From positions 1,240,001-1,304,000 of the forward strand of contig NZ_JALKAA010000001.1 of the NCBI RefSeq assembly GCF_024171605.1: a DNA stretch of 64,000 bases, given 5' to 3'. Below the pieces are notes generated by a model. That model was not told the origin of the DNA. It was given only the letters and a program-made list of their open reading frames with translations, and made no database searches. This DNA is from Pontibacter sp. HSC-36F09. GTDB lineage: Bacteria; Bacteroidota; Bacteroidia; Cytophagales; Hymenobacteraceae. Below are positions 52,847 to 62,326 of the stretch, in pieces. The position numbers and the translations under genes are program-made. Position 1 is the first letter of the stretch. Each line of letters begins with the position of its first letter.

Positions 52847-53329
52847 ATGAAAAGAAACCTGCTTCCAATCGTCTTACTCTTTCTATTCACTTCCTGCGAA
52901 AAAGAGGAGAGCATCGATTACAAAGAAACCCTCACGGAACAGGAGTGGGAGCAAGTAACAGGTATAGTTGACAACGTTTATTACGGAAATCTTAAGCAAT
53001 TCCACAGGATAAAATTCCGGACTGATAATACCTATGAAATAATATTGGATTATGGCGGGGTTTCAGAACTTCCGGACCCGGTGAAGTTAGACACCCTGTA
53101 TGGAAGTTATTCTATCGATAAAGACATCATTGATTTCCATGGGCCAGTAGATACGCTGTATGTAGGTAATGAAAGGACCGAGACAAAGGTCTTTATCAAT
53201 AGCTGGAAGATCACTGCTTTAAACACAAATACACTCCGGACAGAACCTATTACCGACTACTCCGCCCCAGAACAACCTGAATTTACAATCGGAATGAATT
53301 CTTACTTATTTAAGCCCCTTCAGCCATAA
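52847..53329 (+). CDS. Small lipoprotein, hypothetical
   Basis: 160 residues, lipobox FTSC (Cys17). The mature part is beta-rich with acidic residues (IKFRTDNTYEIILDYGG, LYGSYSIDKDIIDFHGP); its layout resembles lipocalin-like Bacteroidota lipoproteins, but I cannot assign a family. First of four plus-strand genes lying between nuoC and nuoD. The 221-bp region before it is A/T-rich. Confidence 0.7.
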   Translation: MKRNLLPIVLLFLFTSCEKEESIDYKETLTEQEWEQVTGIVDNVYYGNLKQFHRIKFRTDNTYEIILDYGGVSELPDPVKLDTLYGSYSIDKDIIDFHGPVDTLYVGNERTETKVFINSWKITALNTNTLRTEPITDYSAPEQPEFTIGMNSYLFKPLQP

Positions 53330-53601
53330 TATGGCTTATTATGAAGTGCACGCTCCTCGACACAGTGCCAGAGTCGAGTCATTAAAGTACATGCTCGGGG
53401 AGAAAGAAAAGAGCAATTGAGTACAGATAAAACTCCGGGTACGAGCTATATAGGGTTAAAACAGGTGGCACGCTTTGCTCTATAATCTCACACTATGCCT
53501 ATTCTTGGCCCTTAAACTCGTCAAGGAATTAGCATCAATCCAAAGCATGACTTTTTCTCGCGAACAGCATTACAACAACTTAACCAGCAAGTATATTAAC
53601 T

Positions 53602-54993
53602 ATGAAATTGTACCGCAGTATAGCATTTACGACAGCTTTCCTGTTTATTTTAATAGCTCCCCTTCTAGCACAGCCTCATCTCAAAGGACATATAGAAATA
53701 GAGATGAAAACAGGTTTGATTAACTGCCGCTTTACGTTGACTAATGTTCCCGCGCTGGAAAAGTATAGCATCTTGCTTAACAAGGGCATGAATGTGAAGT
53801 ATTTTAAAGACAGTGAGGACAAACTGATGGACTATGCCGGGCACTTTGGTGGCAATACTAACGGTGAGGCCATTGCTTATGCCTTTACAAATGCAGCTAA
53901 CGATACCGTGGCACTACCTTCGGCTTTTAAGGTTGAGTACAAAGGTGCTTTTCCGGTATATGCCAAAAACGACCTGAATGTTTTTGACTACAAAGGTATA
54001 ATTGCATTTAATGGTCAGACTGTGCGGGCTACTGAGCAAACCAAATGGTACCCGGTCATTTATGACGCTGCCAATGACAGATTGCTGCATGACTATACCT
54101 ACGACCTCACTATTAGTATAAAAGACGGCTCTTCAATTTTTATAAACGGTAGCGCCCCGCAGGAAAAGCAAAAAGCACGTTTCACTTCAACCAAAGCTTA
54201 TCCCTTGCTGCTTTTCGCCGGCAACTATAACTTTCTGCACAATGGTGGCGACTACATCCTGAACGCTGACATCAGCCAGCAAACGGCAGAAAAAATATTC
54301 AATAATATCGGAAAGATAAAAGCGGTGCTGGCCGCTAACCTACAACTTGATTTTACGGACAATATTTACCTGATAAACCACAGTCCCGTGAACGAGCGGC
54401 CCAAGGGCAGCAGCTGGGGATTTAACACCTATCCTAGTTTTGCTTTTACCGGGCTTAACTTCGAAGACCTGATCACGAAGGAGAATAAATTTCCGGATAA
54501 CATCTACAAGTACTATGGCCACGAGTTTGGGCACAACTACTTTGGTAACAATGTGTTTTCTGGTAAGTTAAGCTGGTTTTGGTTAGAGTCTTTTGCCGAG
54601 TACCTGTCCTATAACGTAGCTGAAGATATAGTTGGGCAGGACTTCCTGAATCAAACGCTACTCAAGCAGGCCAAGCAGCTAGAAGGCAAAACGTTTACTC
54701 CCTTAAATGAAGTGAAGCAGCGCGAAGACATTGACAACACTTACCGGTATGTGCTGGCGCCACTAATGTTAAAGTGCTTTGAGGATACATTCGGGCGCGA
54801 GAAAATGAACGGTGTAATAAAATCGTTGCTACGCGCATCTAAATCCGAAACCCTGACGCTGGAACATTGGAAACAGGCAGCGCTGCAACAAGGCATACCT
54901 GAAAAAGACTTCCGCGATTTTGAGAAGGCATTTGTGGAGAGCAAAGACTTTAAGCAAAATATCGTGAATGCGATCGTAAAGAAACACAGTTAA
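53602..54993 (+). CDS. M1-like zinc metallopeptidase (gluzincin)
   Basis: 463 residues. Signal peptide (about 1-23). Zinc site HEFGH at 307-311 with the third ligand Glu329 in WLESFAEY, aligned with the NEGFASY motif of M1 aminopeptidases but with one residue fewer in between. It lacks a clear GAMEN exopeptidase motif, so the cleavage mode is open. An N-terminal beta domain precedes the catalytic part. Probably secreted or periplasmic. Next to an OmpA-like lipoprotein gene 46 nt downstream. Confidence 0.8.
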   Translation: MKLYRSIAFTTAFLFILIAPLLAQPHLKGHIEIEMKTGLINCRFTLTNVPALEKYSILLNKGMNVKYFKDSEDKLMDYAGHFGGNTNGEAIAYAFTNAANDTVALPSAFKVEYKGAFPVYAKNDLNVFDYKGIIAFNGQTVRATEQTKWYPVIYDAANDRLLHDYTYDLTISIKDGSSIFINGSAPQEKQKARFTSTKAYPLLLFAGNYNFLHNGGDYILNADISQQTAEKIFNNIGKIKAVLAANLQLDFTDNIYLINHSPVNERPKGSSWGFNTYPSFAFTGLNFEDLITKENKFPDNIYKYYGHEFGHNYFGNNVFSGKLSWFWLESFAEYLSYNVAEDIVGQDFLNQTLLKQAKQLEGKTFTPLNEVKQREDIDNTYRYVLAPLMLKCFEDTFGREKMNGVIKSLLRASKSETLTLEHWKQAALQQGIPEKDFRDFEKAFVESKDFKQNIVNAIVKKHS

Positions 54994-55039
54994 ACGAAGC
55001 AGGTATAACGCGACATTGTACACCCTAAATAAAACAGAA

Positions 55040-56068
55040 ATGAAAAAGACATTTATCGCACTATTATCAATGCCATTGTTGCTTGCCTGTAACAATGAAA
55101 ATGGTGAAACCAACCAGGCTTCGCAACAAGAAACCGTGCTTGCTCTCGAAGAAAACGTTGCGGCAGAAAACCCAGCTGTAGCCAATCAGCCTGCAGAAAA
55201 TCCGGCATTTGATATCAGTGCTATACCTGTTTCGTCGGAAGATATAGGCGATTTTCCGTTTTTCACAGCTCCACAGGGTGCTGAGTACATCAACAATGCT
55301 AAAGTAATCGATTTTGATTTCATCGTGTTTGTCACCCCGGAAAGCGTCTATGAAGTAGAGGGCAAAACACTCAGAGCGCACGTACATCCGGACCGTAAAA
55401 GTGAGACGAGAGTGAGCGGACGTTTCCTGGAGAAGAGTTTTGAAGATGCCATCATCAAAGCCGGCGGCGTGAAGGTGTTTGAAGGAAAGCTGGAGGGAGA
55501 GCGAAAAGATACTTACAAAAACCTATGTACTTATGCAGGAGACAATGGCAGTATAGACATCTGGAACAATCCGATTGTCACTTATGTGATCAGACGCAAC
55601 GACGGCAATGTTTACATCGCAATGGGTAAAGGAATGCCAAGCTCTACCTCTATCCAGATTGTGCAGGAAAAGCCATTTGAGCAGACCATCACCAAAATAA
55701 CTTCTGAAAAGATCAAGCAAGACCTTTTGGAGAATGGCAAAATTGTTCTGCATATCAACTTCGACACCGATAAAGCCACTCTAAAACCTGACGGAATGGA
55801 AGTGGTAAGCGAAATTGTAAAAGTGCTGAAAGAAGACCCCGCGCTCAGAATTGCGATAAACGGCTATACTGATAATTCAGGAAACAAGGAGCACAACCAA
55901 AACCTGTCCGAAAGCAGAGCCTCAGCTGTCAAAGCTGAAGTATCGGGAGCCGGTATAGCCCCCGACCGCTTAACATCAAAAGGATTCGGGCAGGAAAACC
56001 CCATCGCCGACAATAGCACGGAAGAGGGCAAAGCGCAGAACAGAAGGGTGGAGCTCGTTAAGATTTGA
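55040..56068 (+). CDS. OmpA-family lipoprotein
   Basis: 342 residues from ATG 55040; the Met at 55016 would precede the signal peptide. Lipobox LLAC (Cys17), a Glu/Ala-rich linker, a central domain without recognised family (about 60-225), then a C-terminal OmpA peptidoglycan-binding domain (INFDTDKATLKPDGMEVVSEI, INGYTDNSGNKEHNQNLSESRA, GFGQENPIADN, NRRVELV). Anchors the outer membrane to the cell wall. Confidence 0.9.
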   Translation: MKKTFIALLSMPLLLACNNENGETNQASQQETVLALEENVAAENPAVANQPAENPAFDISAIPVSSEDIGDFPFFTAPQGAEYINNAKVIDFDFIVFVTPESVYEVEGKTLRAHVHPDRKSETRVSGRFLEKSFEDAIIKAGGVKVFEGKLEGERKDTYKNLCTYAGDNGSIDIWNNPIVTYVIRRNDGNVYIAMGKGMPSSTSIQIVQEKPFEQTITKITSEKIKQDLLENGKIVLHINFDTDKATLKPDGMEVVSEIVKVLKEDPALRIAINGYTDNSGNKEHNQNLSESRASAVKAEVSGAGIAPDRLTSKGFGQENPIADNSTEEGKAQNRRVELVKI

Positions 56069-56083
56069 TTGCCACAATAACCC

Positions 56084-56536
56084 ATGCTATACCTGAAAAG
56101 AACCGATTCGAACGATCCTGACTTTGTAGCGCTTGTAAAACTGCTCGATGCAGATCTGGCTATCCGGGATGGGGAAGAGCACGCTTTTTATGCGCAGTAC
56201 AACAAGATCGACAAGATAAAGCATGTGGTGCTGGCTTATGAAGACGAAGAGCCCCTGGGCTGCGGCGCGATAAAGGAATTTGAGCCGGGCACCATGGAAG
56301 TAAAGCGTATGTATGTTTCACCGGAAGGCAGAAATAAAGGTATAGCAACCATCATACTGGCTGAACTGGAGGTATGGGCACGTGAAATCTCTTTTGAAAA
56401 ATGTATCCTGGAAACCGGAAAAATGCAGCCGGAAGCCATTAGGCTCTACAAAAAGAACGGCTACCAGCAAATCCCGAACTATGGGCAGTATGCCGGCGTG
56501 GAGAACAGTGTGTGCTTTGAGAAGGTGCTGGGCTAG
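56084..56536 (+). CDS. GNAT family N-acetyltransferase
   Basis: 150 residues, one GNAT domain: acetyl-CoA loop VSPEGRNKGIATIILAELE, then LETGKMQPEAIRLYKKNGYQQIPNYG. The latter tail is typical of small PhnO/YjdJ-like acetyltransferases. The substrate is unknown. The start codon region is itself a GCTATACCTG word. Converges with nuoC, 8 nt between stops. Confidence 0.88.
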   Translation: MLYLKRTDSNDPDFVALVKLLDADLAIRDGEEHAFYAQYNKIDKIKHVVLAYEDEEPLGCGAIKEFEPGTMEVKRMYVSPEGRNKGIATIILAELEVWAREISFEKCILETGKMQPEAIRLYKKNGYQQIPNYGQYAGVENSVCFEKVLG

Positions 56537-56544
56537 ATCACTTT

Positions 56545-57144
56545 CTACGCCTCCGGCTTCTCCCGCTTATCAGTAAAAGGATCCTCATGTGAGGTCAACT
56601 TAACAGGCTCACCCCGAAATCCGCTGTACTCGTTGTGGTTGTCGTAGGGTACTTTGATGCCGTGGTAGTAGTCTTGTAGTTTGTAGTCTTTGCGGAGCGG
56701 GTGGCCTTCCCAGTCGGCGGCGCAGAGGATGCGGCGCATGTCGGGGTGGTCGTTGAAGAGGATACCCACCAGGTCAAAGATCTCGCGCTCCTGCCAGTCG
56801 GCGGTGCGCCAGATGTGGCTGACAGTAGGTATAGCAGGTATAGGCTCTGCTGGTGTGCTGTTGCGCGGTACAATCACTTTGAGCATCAGGTGGTGGTTGT
56901 AAGGTATAGAGTAGAGATTATACACCACCTCCATGGTACCGGCCTCAGGACCGTTGTCTATACCTGTCACGCTGGAGAGAAAGTCGAAATAAGTGGCTTC
57001 ATTGTCGTGCAGCTCGAGGCATACCTCCGCCAGGCGCTCCGACTGAAGCACCAGGTAAGGCTGCAGGTTGTCGGTGTGTTCCGAAACGATCACCTCCGCA
57101 CCAAACTGAGCTGCTATAAAGTCCTTTATCTCTCCGAAGGTCAT
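56545..57144 (-). CDS. nuoC: NADH-quinone oxidoreductase subunit C
   Basis: 199 residues. The 30-kDa subunit signature is WQEREIFDLVGILFNDHPDMRRILCAADWEGHPLRKDY. N-terminal part EVIVSEHTDNLQPYLVLQSERLAEVCLEL. Third gene of nuoA-nuoB-nuoC; the next nuo gene is 3.9 kb away behind opposing genes. Confidence 0.96.
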   Translation of the reverse strand: MTFGEIKDFIAAQFGAEVIVSEHTDNLQPYLVLQSERLAEVCLELHDNEATYFDFLSSVTGIDNGPEAGTMEVVYNLYSIPYNHHLMLKVIVPRNSTPAEPIPAIPTVSHIWRTADWQEREIFDLVGILFNDHPDMRRILCAADWEGHPLRKDYKLQDYYHGIKVPYDNHNEYSGFRGEPVKLTSHEDPFTDKREKPEA

Positions 57145-57159
57145 TTTAAATTAGTGAAT

Positions 57160-57185
57160 GAGTGATTGAGTGGATGAGTGATTGA
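57160..57185. repeat. 16-bp-spaced direct repeat in nuoB-nuoC spacer
   Basis: GAGTGATTGA occurs at 57160-57169 and 57176-57185 within a GA/TGA-rich stretch that continues to about 57210. Confidence 0.5.
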
Positions 57186-57204
57186 TGGTTAGTGACGAAT
57201 GAAT

Positions 57205-57828
57205 TTATGAGGTTGGAAGTTGCGTGTCATTCATTTCTGGCCCTGCTTGATCATCTGCTGCTAGCTCCTTATTCGCTACGCCTGTTTCCTCCTTCTTAGC
57301 TTCCATATTACCCATTCTCCTGGCCATGATCTGCTGCACGGCTCTTGGCTCCCGAATGGTTTCCTGGCGGATAATTTCCTGCAGGCGCAGGAAGCCTCCG
57401 ATGAGCGCTTCCGGCCTTGGCGGACAGCCAGGTACGTAGACATCCACAGGTATAATGCGATCCACGCCCTTCACCACATGGTAACCGTGCTCCCAGTAGG
57501 GGCCGCCGCAGTTGGAGCAGCTGCCCATCGAGATCACGTAGCGTGGCTCCGGCATTTGCTCGTAGAGGCGGCGCACGCGGTCGGCCATCTTAAAGGTAAC
57601 TGTACCGGCCACAATCATCACATCCGACTGACGAGGCGAGGCGCGCGGTATAATGCCGAAGCGATCGAGGTCGTAACCGGAAGCATAAGCCCCCATCATC
57701 TCGATCGCGCAGCAGGCCAGACCAAAACCCATCGGGAACAGCGAGGTCAGTCGCGCCCAGTTGAGCAGGTCATCCAGTTTGGTGATGATCACACCGCCTT
57801 CTCCCGTCTTGTCCTGTGGAATGTTCAA
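57205..57828 (-). CDS. nuoB: NADH-quinone oxidoreductase subunit B
   Basis: 207 residues. Carries cluster N2: the adjacent Cys pair in [10 protein letters not shown], then [10 protein letters not shown] and [12 protein letters not shown]. The C-terminal 30-40 residues ([15 protein letters not shown]...) are an extension beyond the usual family end. 60 nt before nuoC. Confidence 0.97.
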   Translation of the reverse strand: MNIPQDKTGEGGVIITKLDDLLNWARLTSLFPMGFGLACCAIEMMGAYASGYDLDRFGIIPRASPRQSDVMIVAGTVTFKMADRVRRLYEQMPEPRYVISMGSCSNCGGPYWEHGYHVVKGVDRIIPVDVYVPGCPPRPEALIGGFLRLQEIIRQETIREPRAVQQIMARRMGNMEAKKEETGVANKELAADDQAGPEMNDTQLPTS

Positions 57829-57963
57829 GTTTAAATGATCAGTTAAATATTGTGTAGGAAGGTACCTAAAGCTAGCTCCTGGCTATACCTTCCGTCATAC
57901 TTTTTGTCCTTTGTCAAATAGTCTTTTGTCATAAGGTCCACAATAGAGAACCTCTGCCAAAAA

Positions 57964-58452
57964 CTATTTCTTTACCTCGTACTTCCGCTCGTTCACGCGC
58001 TGGTATACCTCATTAGGTATACGGGAGCGGCTTTGCGGCACCACCGGCTTCGGTTTGATCCAGTCGAGGTGACCTTTTACCCAGGCGTAAGCCAGACCCA
58101 GCGCCAGCACACTAATAAAGATGAACATCTCGATCAGGGCAAACCAGCCCCATACGCCGTTAGTAGCTTCGATCAGGTCGCGGCGGCCGAACACCGTGGC
58201 CCACGGAAACAGGAAGGCGAGCTCCACATCAAAAATGATGAAAATAAGCGCTACCACATAAAACCGCGGGTTGAACTGTATCCAGGAGTTGCCAATTGGT
58301 TCTTCGCCTGACTCGTAAGTTGTCAGCTTCTCGGGGTTAGGTCGGCTGGGGCGGATAAGTCGGGCGGTAAACAGACCGATCACCACGAAGATTGCTCCCC
58401 CGATCAGGAAGAGCAGGATGGTTCCGAAGTCTGAAAGGTAGGTTTCCTCCAT
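57964..58452 (-). CDS. nuoA: NADH-quinone oxidoreductase subunit A
   Basis: 162 residues with three membrane helices. Typical motif [46 protein letters not shown]-terminal basic extension ([21 protein letters not shown]) follows the last helix. First gene of the nuoABC run; 135 nt before nuoB. Confidence 0.96.
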   Translation of the reverse strand: MEETYLSDFGTILLFLIGGAIFVVIGLFTARLIRPSRPNPEKLTTYESGEEPIGNSWIQFNPRFYVVALIFIIFDVELAFLFPWATVFGRRDLIEATNGVWGWFALIEMFIFISVLALGLAYAWVKGHLDWIKPKPVVPQSRSRIPNEVYQRVNERKYEVKK

Positions 58453-58639
58453 AGCGCCGCAGTAGTTTTACACAAATTTACGATAAAATAACTTCTTGGC
58501 ATAAGCGCTGTTTTAGCTGCAGGCACAGGTATAGCAGGGCGGCATAGCACAGATACCCAAAAGCTACGTGCCGACGTTATACAAACAACTTTTCCTGATC
58601 TATACCTGTACGAGATAATCCACACTAAACCAAAAGCAA

Positions 58640-60058
58640 ATGCTCACCGGACGCGTCAATGCACCAGAGATCAACACCCCGCACGGCTGGCTCAACACCG
58701 ACCGGAACTGGTCTATCAAAGACTTCAGAGGCAAGATCGTGTTGCTGGATTTCTGGACATTTGGCTGCATCAACTGCCAGCACATTGTGCCGGACCTGAA
58801 CCGGCTGGAAGAAGAATTTGCGGATGTGCTGTTGGTGATCGGTATACACTCTGCCAAGTTTGATGCCGAGAAGCAGTCGGAAACCATCCGGCAGGCCATT
58901 CAGAAATTCGGGATAGAGCACCCGGTGGTAAACGATGCCGACTACGCCATCTGGAACCAGTACGGCATAAAAGCCTGGCCAACGACCGTGCTCATCGACC
59001 CGAACGGGAAAGTGGTGGGGCAACATGCCGGAGAAAGTGTCTACGACACGGTGCGGCCCTACATCCAGCGCATGAAAGAGGAGTTTAAAGACGAGCTCAA
59101 CCAGATGCCTATACCTGTGCAGCCGGAGAAGTTTGAGACGGCTATTCTGTCTTTCCCCTCCAAACTGATCAGCGACCCCGAAGGTAACCTATACCTGTCT
59201 GACAGTGGGCACAACCGTATTCTGAAGCTAAACCAGCAGGGCCAGGTGCTTGAGGTAATCGGCAGTGGCGAAAGGGGTTTCCACAATGGCGACTATGCTG
59301 AGGCGACCTTCAACGAACCACACGGACTAGCCTTGCATGATGCTATACTCTATGTAGCCGATGCCAAAAACAACGCCATCCGCAAAGTAGATCTGCAGCA
59401 CCAACTGGTGAGCACTGGCGCCGGCACCGGTGAACTCGAATACTACTTCCACGACGACAAGCGCAGCGAACCCGTGAACCCCAATAGTCCCTGGGATTTG
59501 CTCATACATGGCAAAAGTATGTTCATCGCCAGCGCCGGCAACCACCAGATTTTGCGCATGGATCTGGAGACCGAACAGGTATACCGCTTTGCCGGAAGCG
59601 GTCGCGAAGCCCTCACCGACGGCCTTCTGGACGAAGCTGCCTTCAACCAGCCCAGCGGTCTCTCCATCCGGGGAGAAGTGCTTTACGTGGCCGACGCCGA
59701 AGCCAGTGCCATCCGGACCGTCAACCTTAAAACAGGTATGGTACTCACCCCGCTGGGCCAGGGATTGTTCGATTTTGGTGATGTGGACGGCCACGTAGAC
59801 GATGCCCTGCTGCAGCACTGCGTCGGGCTGGAGGTGATCGACAGCGACGTGTACATTGCCGATACCTACAATGGCAAAATTAAAGTGCTCGACATGGAGC
59901 GCCACCGCGTACGCACCCTCACCGCAGGCCTGCACGAACCCAACGACGTGCTATACCTGAACGGCCACCTCTGGGTCACCAGCACCAACAGCCACCAGCT
60001 CTACAAGATCGATTTGCACACAGGTGAAAAAGAAGAAGTGAAAGTGAGAGAAGTTTAA
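58640..60058 (+). CDS. NHLRC2-like protein: thioredoxin domain plus NHL propeller
   Basis: 472 residues. The N-terminal thioredoxin-like domain (about 1-140) has a CxxC in WTFGCINCQHIVPDL and the cis-Pro region KAWPTTVLIDPNG. NHL/six-bladed propeller repeats follow (GNLYLSDSGHNRILKL, DAILYVADAKNNAIRKVDL, EVLYVADAEASAIRTVNL, DVYIADTYNGKIKVLD). No signal peptide, so cytosolic. The same architecture occurs in animal NHLRC2; the bacterial role is unknown. Confidence 0.9.
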   Translation: MLTGRVNAPEINTPHGWLNTDRNWSIKDFRGKIVLLDFWTFGCINCQHIVPDLNRLEEEFADVLLVIGIHSAKFDAEKQSETIRQAIQKFGIEHPVVNDADYAIWNQYGIKAWPTTVLIDPNGKVVGQHAGESVYDTVRPYIQRMKEEFKDELNQMPIPVQPEKFETAILSFPSKLISDPEGNLYLSDSGHNRILKLNQQGQVLEVIGSGERGFHNGDYAEATFNEPHGLALHDAILYVADAKNNAIRKVDLQHQLVSTGAGTGELEYYFHDDKRSEPVNPNSPWDLLIHGKSMFIASAGNHQILRMDLETEQVYRFAGSGREALTDGLLDEAAFNQPSGLSIRGEVLYVADAEASAIRTVNLKTGMVLTPLGQGLFDFGDVDGHVDDALLQHCVGLEVIDSDVYIADTYNGKIKVLDMERHRVRTLTAGLHEPNDVLYLNGHLWVTSTNSHQLYKIDLHTGEKEEVKVREV

Positions 60059-60069
60059 GAGTTGAGGAG

Positions 60070-60696
60070 TTACGCCGTCACTTTCGCCTCGATCAGGTTG
60101 TTGCGCATCCGCTGGAAGAAACGGAGTGTAACCTGGAAGATCGGGCTCATGATGAAGGTATAGAAGAAGGTGGCAATGAAGATCGGGCCACCCAGCACAT
60201 AGCCTATACCTAAAATCGCGCACTCCACCACAATGCGGGTGCGGCTAACAGATGCGTTCAAACGCTCCGACAAAGCCAGCATAAACCCGTCGCGCGGACC
60301 GGCGCCCACACCGCCTGCTACATACAGTCCACCGGCTATACCTCCAATAATAACGGAAGCGGCCAGGTTCAGGTAGTCGAGCGAGGTGTTGGTAGCCGAC
60401 GGCAGAATGTCGAGCCACAGGAACATGTCCATGAAGGGCCCAATGAGCAGCGCATTGAGGAAAGTGCCCACATTGATGTACTTCCGGTTAACGAACCACG
60501 AAATAACTACAAAAAGCAATCCCACGATCACGCTCCAGGTACCGATGGTAAAGCCCAGGTGCTGAAAGAGGGCCACGTTCAGAACCTCCCAGGGGTGCAG
60601 GCCCAGGTACTTCACCTTCACGGCAATGGCGTTGGCAAAGCCGAACAAAAGCAATCCAAGAAAGAAGAAACTATAACTAACTATTTTTTCGCGCAT
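60070..60696 (-). CDS. YczE/YyaS-like membrane protein
   Basis: 208 residues, five to six membrane helices (YSFFFLGLLLFGFANAIAV, VIVGLLFVVISWFV, AASVIIGGIAGGLYVAGGVGAG). The motif GAGPRDGFMLALSERLN is typical of the YczE/YitT-related family. Function not established; some relatives take part in secretion or phosphopantetheinylation contexts. Convergent with the NHLRC2-like gene. Confidence 0.82.
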   Translation of the reverse strand: MREKIVSYSFFFLGLLLFGFANAIAVKVKYLGLHPWEVLNVALFQHLGFTIGTWSVIVGLLFVVISWFVNRKYINVGTFLNALLIGPFMDMFLWLDILPSATNTSLDYLNLAASVIIGGIAGGLYVAGGVGAGPRDGFMLALSERLNASVSRTRIVVECAILGIGYVLGGPIFIATFFYTFIMSPIFQVTLRFFQRMRNNLIEAKVTA

Positions 60697-60974
60697 GATG
60701 AGGCAGTCCGTTTTACCGAGGGACTGAGTAAGAACAAAATCGGGCGCAAGAAAGTTAAATTTGGCCGCATTAAGAAAAGCTTAGAATACACTTCACATTA
60801 TTCCGGAAGCCCGACTGCAATTACTCACAAGAAAGTCTTATATTCATCCACTGTTTAGCTTTATTTTATTGGCAAGGCAGTACCGTAAAGCCAACCGGCT
60901 GGGCCAGGTATGACAATGCTGGTGATGTGTTTATCTCTTTGGAAACGAATCTATTATCTCAAACCCTCAGGTAT

Positions 60975-61655
60975 ATGAAAACAGTTGTTTTACGTTTCGG
61001 TCTGGCTATGCTGGTGATTTGTCTGTTTAGTGCAAGTGCGGTGGCGCAGTTCACGCATACCAACAACATGGAGGCCCGTCCGGTGCACGAGTACAACACC
61101 ATCACGATGACAGGCTCGCCATACCTGCACAAGGAGTGGGCGAAGGGCTCCCTGACGCTCAAGAACGGCACCGTATACCAGGGCATCGACCTGATGTATG
61201 ACCAGGTGAAGGACGTTATTATCTTTAAGACGAAGAACGGAGACGTGAAGGAGCTGCTGGAGCCGGTGCAGGAGTTTAAGATCGGGTATATCGAAAACAA
61301 CAAGCAGGTAGAGCGTACTTTCCGTTCAGGGTTTAGCGGCGACGGGGTGCCCGCCAAAGCCTTTATGGAAGTGCTGGCCGACGGGCAGGTGGCGCTTTTG
61401 AAGCATACTTCCAAAAAGATCTTTGACCGCAAGAACTACAGCTCGGCTACCATCGATAGAGAGGTGCAGGAAAGCGAAGACTACTACATTGCCGTGGGCG
61501 ACAAGGCGGTAAAAGTGAAGAAATCGAAAAATTCCCTGCTGGCTGCTATACCTGACAAGAAAGATTACCTGGAAACGTACATCAAGTCGAATGCGCTGAA
61601 CCTGCGCGACGACAACGACATGGCCAAACTCGTGGCTTACTACAACTCGCTGTAG
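60975..61655 (+). CDS. Exported hypothetical protein
   Basis: 226 residues from ATG 60975; the frame is open to 60927. Signal peptide (about 1-24, ending AVAQ). The mature part begins with a strand-rich region (KGSLTLKNGTVYQGIDLMYDQVKDVIIFKTKNGDVKELLEPVQEF) and ends with a helical Lys-rich segment (KKDYLETYIKSNALNLRDDNDMAKLVAYYNSL), a common build among Bacteroidota periplasmic proteins. No named family recognised. Confidence 0.75.
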   Translation: MKTVVLRFGLAMLVICLFSASAVAQFTHTNNMEARPVHEYNTITMTGSPYLHKEWAKGSLTLKNGTVYQGIDLMYDQVKDVIIFKTKNGDVKELLEPVQEFKIGYIENNKQVERTFRSGFSGDGVPAKAFMEVLADGQVALLKHTSKKIFDRKNYSSATIDREVQESEDYYIAVGDKAVKVKKSKNSLLAAIPDKKDYLETYIKSNALNLRDDNDMAKLVAYYNSL

Positions 61656-61682
61656 ACTTTCGTAAAGCTTATTGACAATAAT

Positions 61683-62249
61683 TTAAGCAGCTGCCTGGGT
61701 AACGGGTAGCTGTTTTTTTACTTTCAGGGCCTGCTGTAGATGCCGCTCCTGGTGCAGTGCCACAAACTCCAGCGTCTCCCCGATGCGCAGCTTCAACAGC
61801 TTGAAGAACTCCACAGGTATAGCCTTTTTGTTCAGGTTGGCGTCTTTGGCTTTGTCGAGAAGTTGCAGCAATTCAGTCTGGTGGTCCAGGAACTCCTCCA
61901 GCGTCTGGTGGCTCAGTTGACTGTTGTTGGGATTCATGTGCCGCACGGTTTTGCTCTTTTTGCCATTGTCCGGCCGCACCATGTCCAGCGACTTTTTGCC
62001 AAGCCAGGTATAGCTGATCTTTTGCTCGTGTTCACTACCTGTATTAGCGTTGATAGCCTTCGCCAGAACCTGGTTGTAGTAGCGGCTGTAGCGGTTCAGA
62101 TGCTCCAGGCACTCGAGTATGCTCCAGCTATCCGGGGCAGGTTTGTAGTTGAGAAGGGAAAGCTCCAGCGGCACAAAAGCGGCGATAACGGTGTGCTTCT
62201 GGTTCTCGACGGTGCGGGAGATTTGCTCTAAGGTGTTCATAGCGTTCAT
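61683..62249 (-). CDS. DinB family protein
   Basis: 188 residues. Four-helix DinB-like bundle with a putative metal site: PAPDSWSILECLEHLNRYSRYY gives the first His, and the C-terminal LEFVALHQERHLQQALKVK the other two. DinB/YfiT proteins often act as thiol-dependent transferases. The start may be Met1 or Met4. Its 3' end overlaps the terminator of the opposing gene. Confidence 0.85.
   Translation of the reverse strand: MNAMNTLEQISRTVENQKHTVIAAFVPLELSLLNYKPAPDSWSILECLEHLNRYSRYYNQVLAKAINANTGSEHEQKISYTWLGKKSLDMVRPDNGKKSKTVRHMNPNNSQLSHQTLEEFLDHQTELLQLLDKAKDANLNKKAIPVEFFKLLKLRIGETLEFVALHQERHLQQALKVKKQLPVTQAAA
61688..61720 (+). terminator. Terminator lying inside the 3' end of the DinB gene
   Basis: CAGCT (61688-61692) with AGCTG (61708-61712), inner G-C pairs, then a T-run. 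It serves the plus-strand gene 60975-61655. Confidence 0.5.
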
Positions 62250-62326
62250 CGTTTTAGATTGTACGCACCAAAGGTATAGCTTGGCCTAACCCCAATCCTT
62301 GACGGGCATCAAGATTTACGAAGCAG

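Noticed and set aside
53475..53723. 82-residue frame before the M1-like peptidase
   Set aside because: It overlaps the peptidase start in another frame and has no recognisable features.
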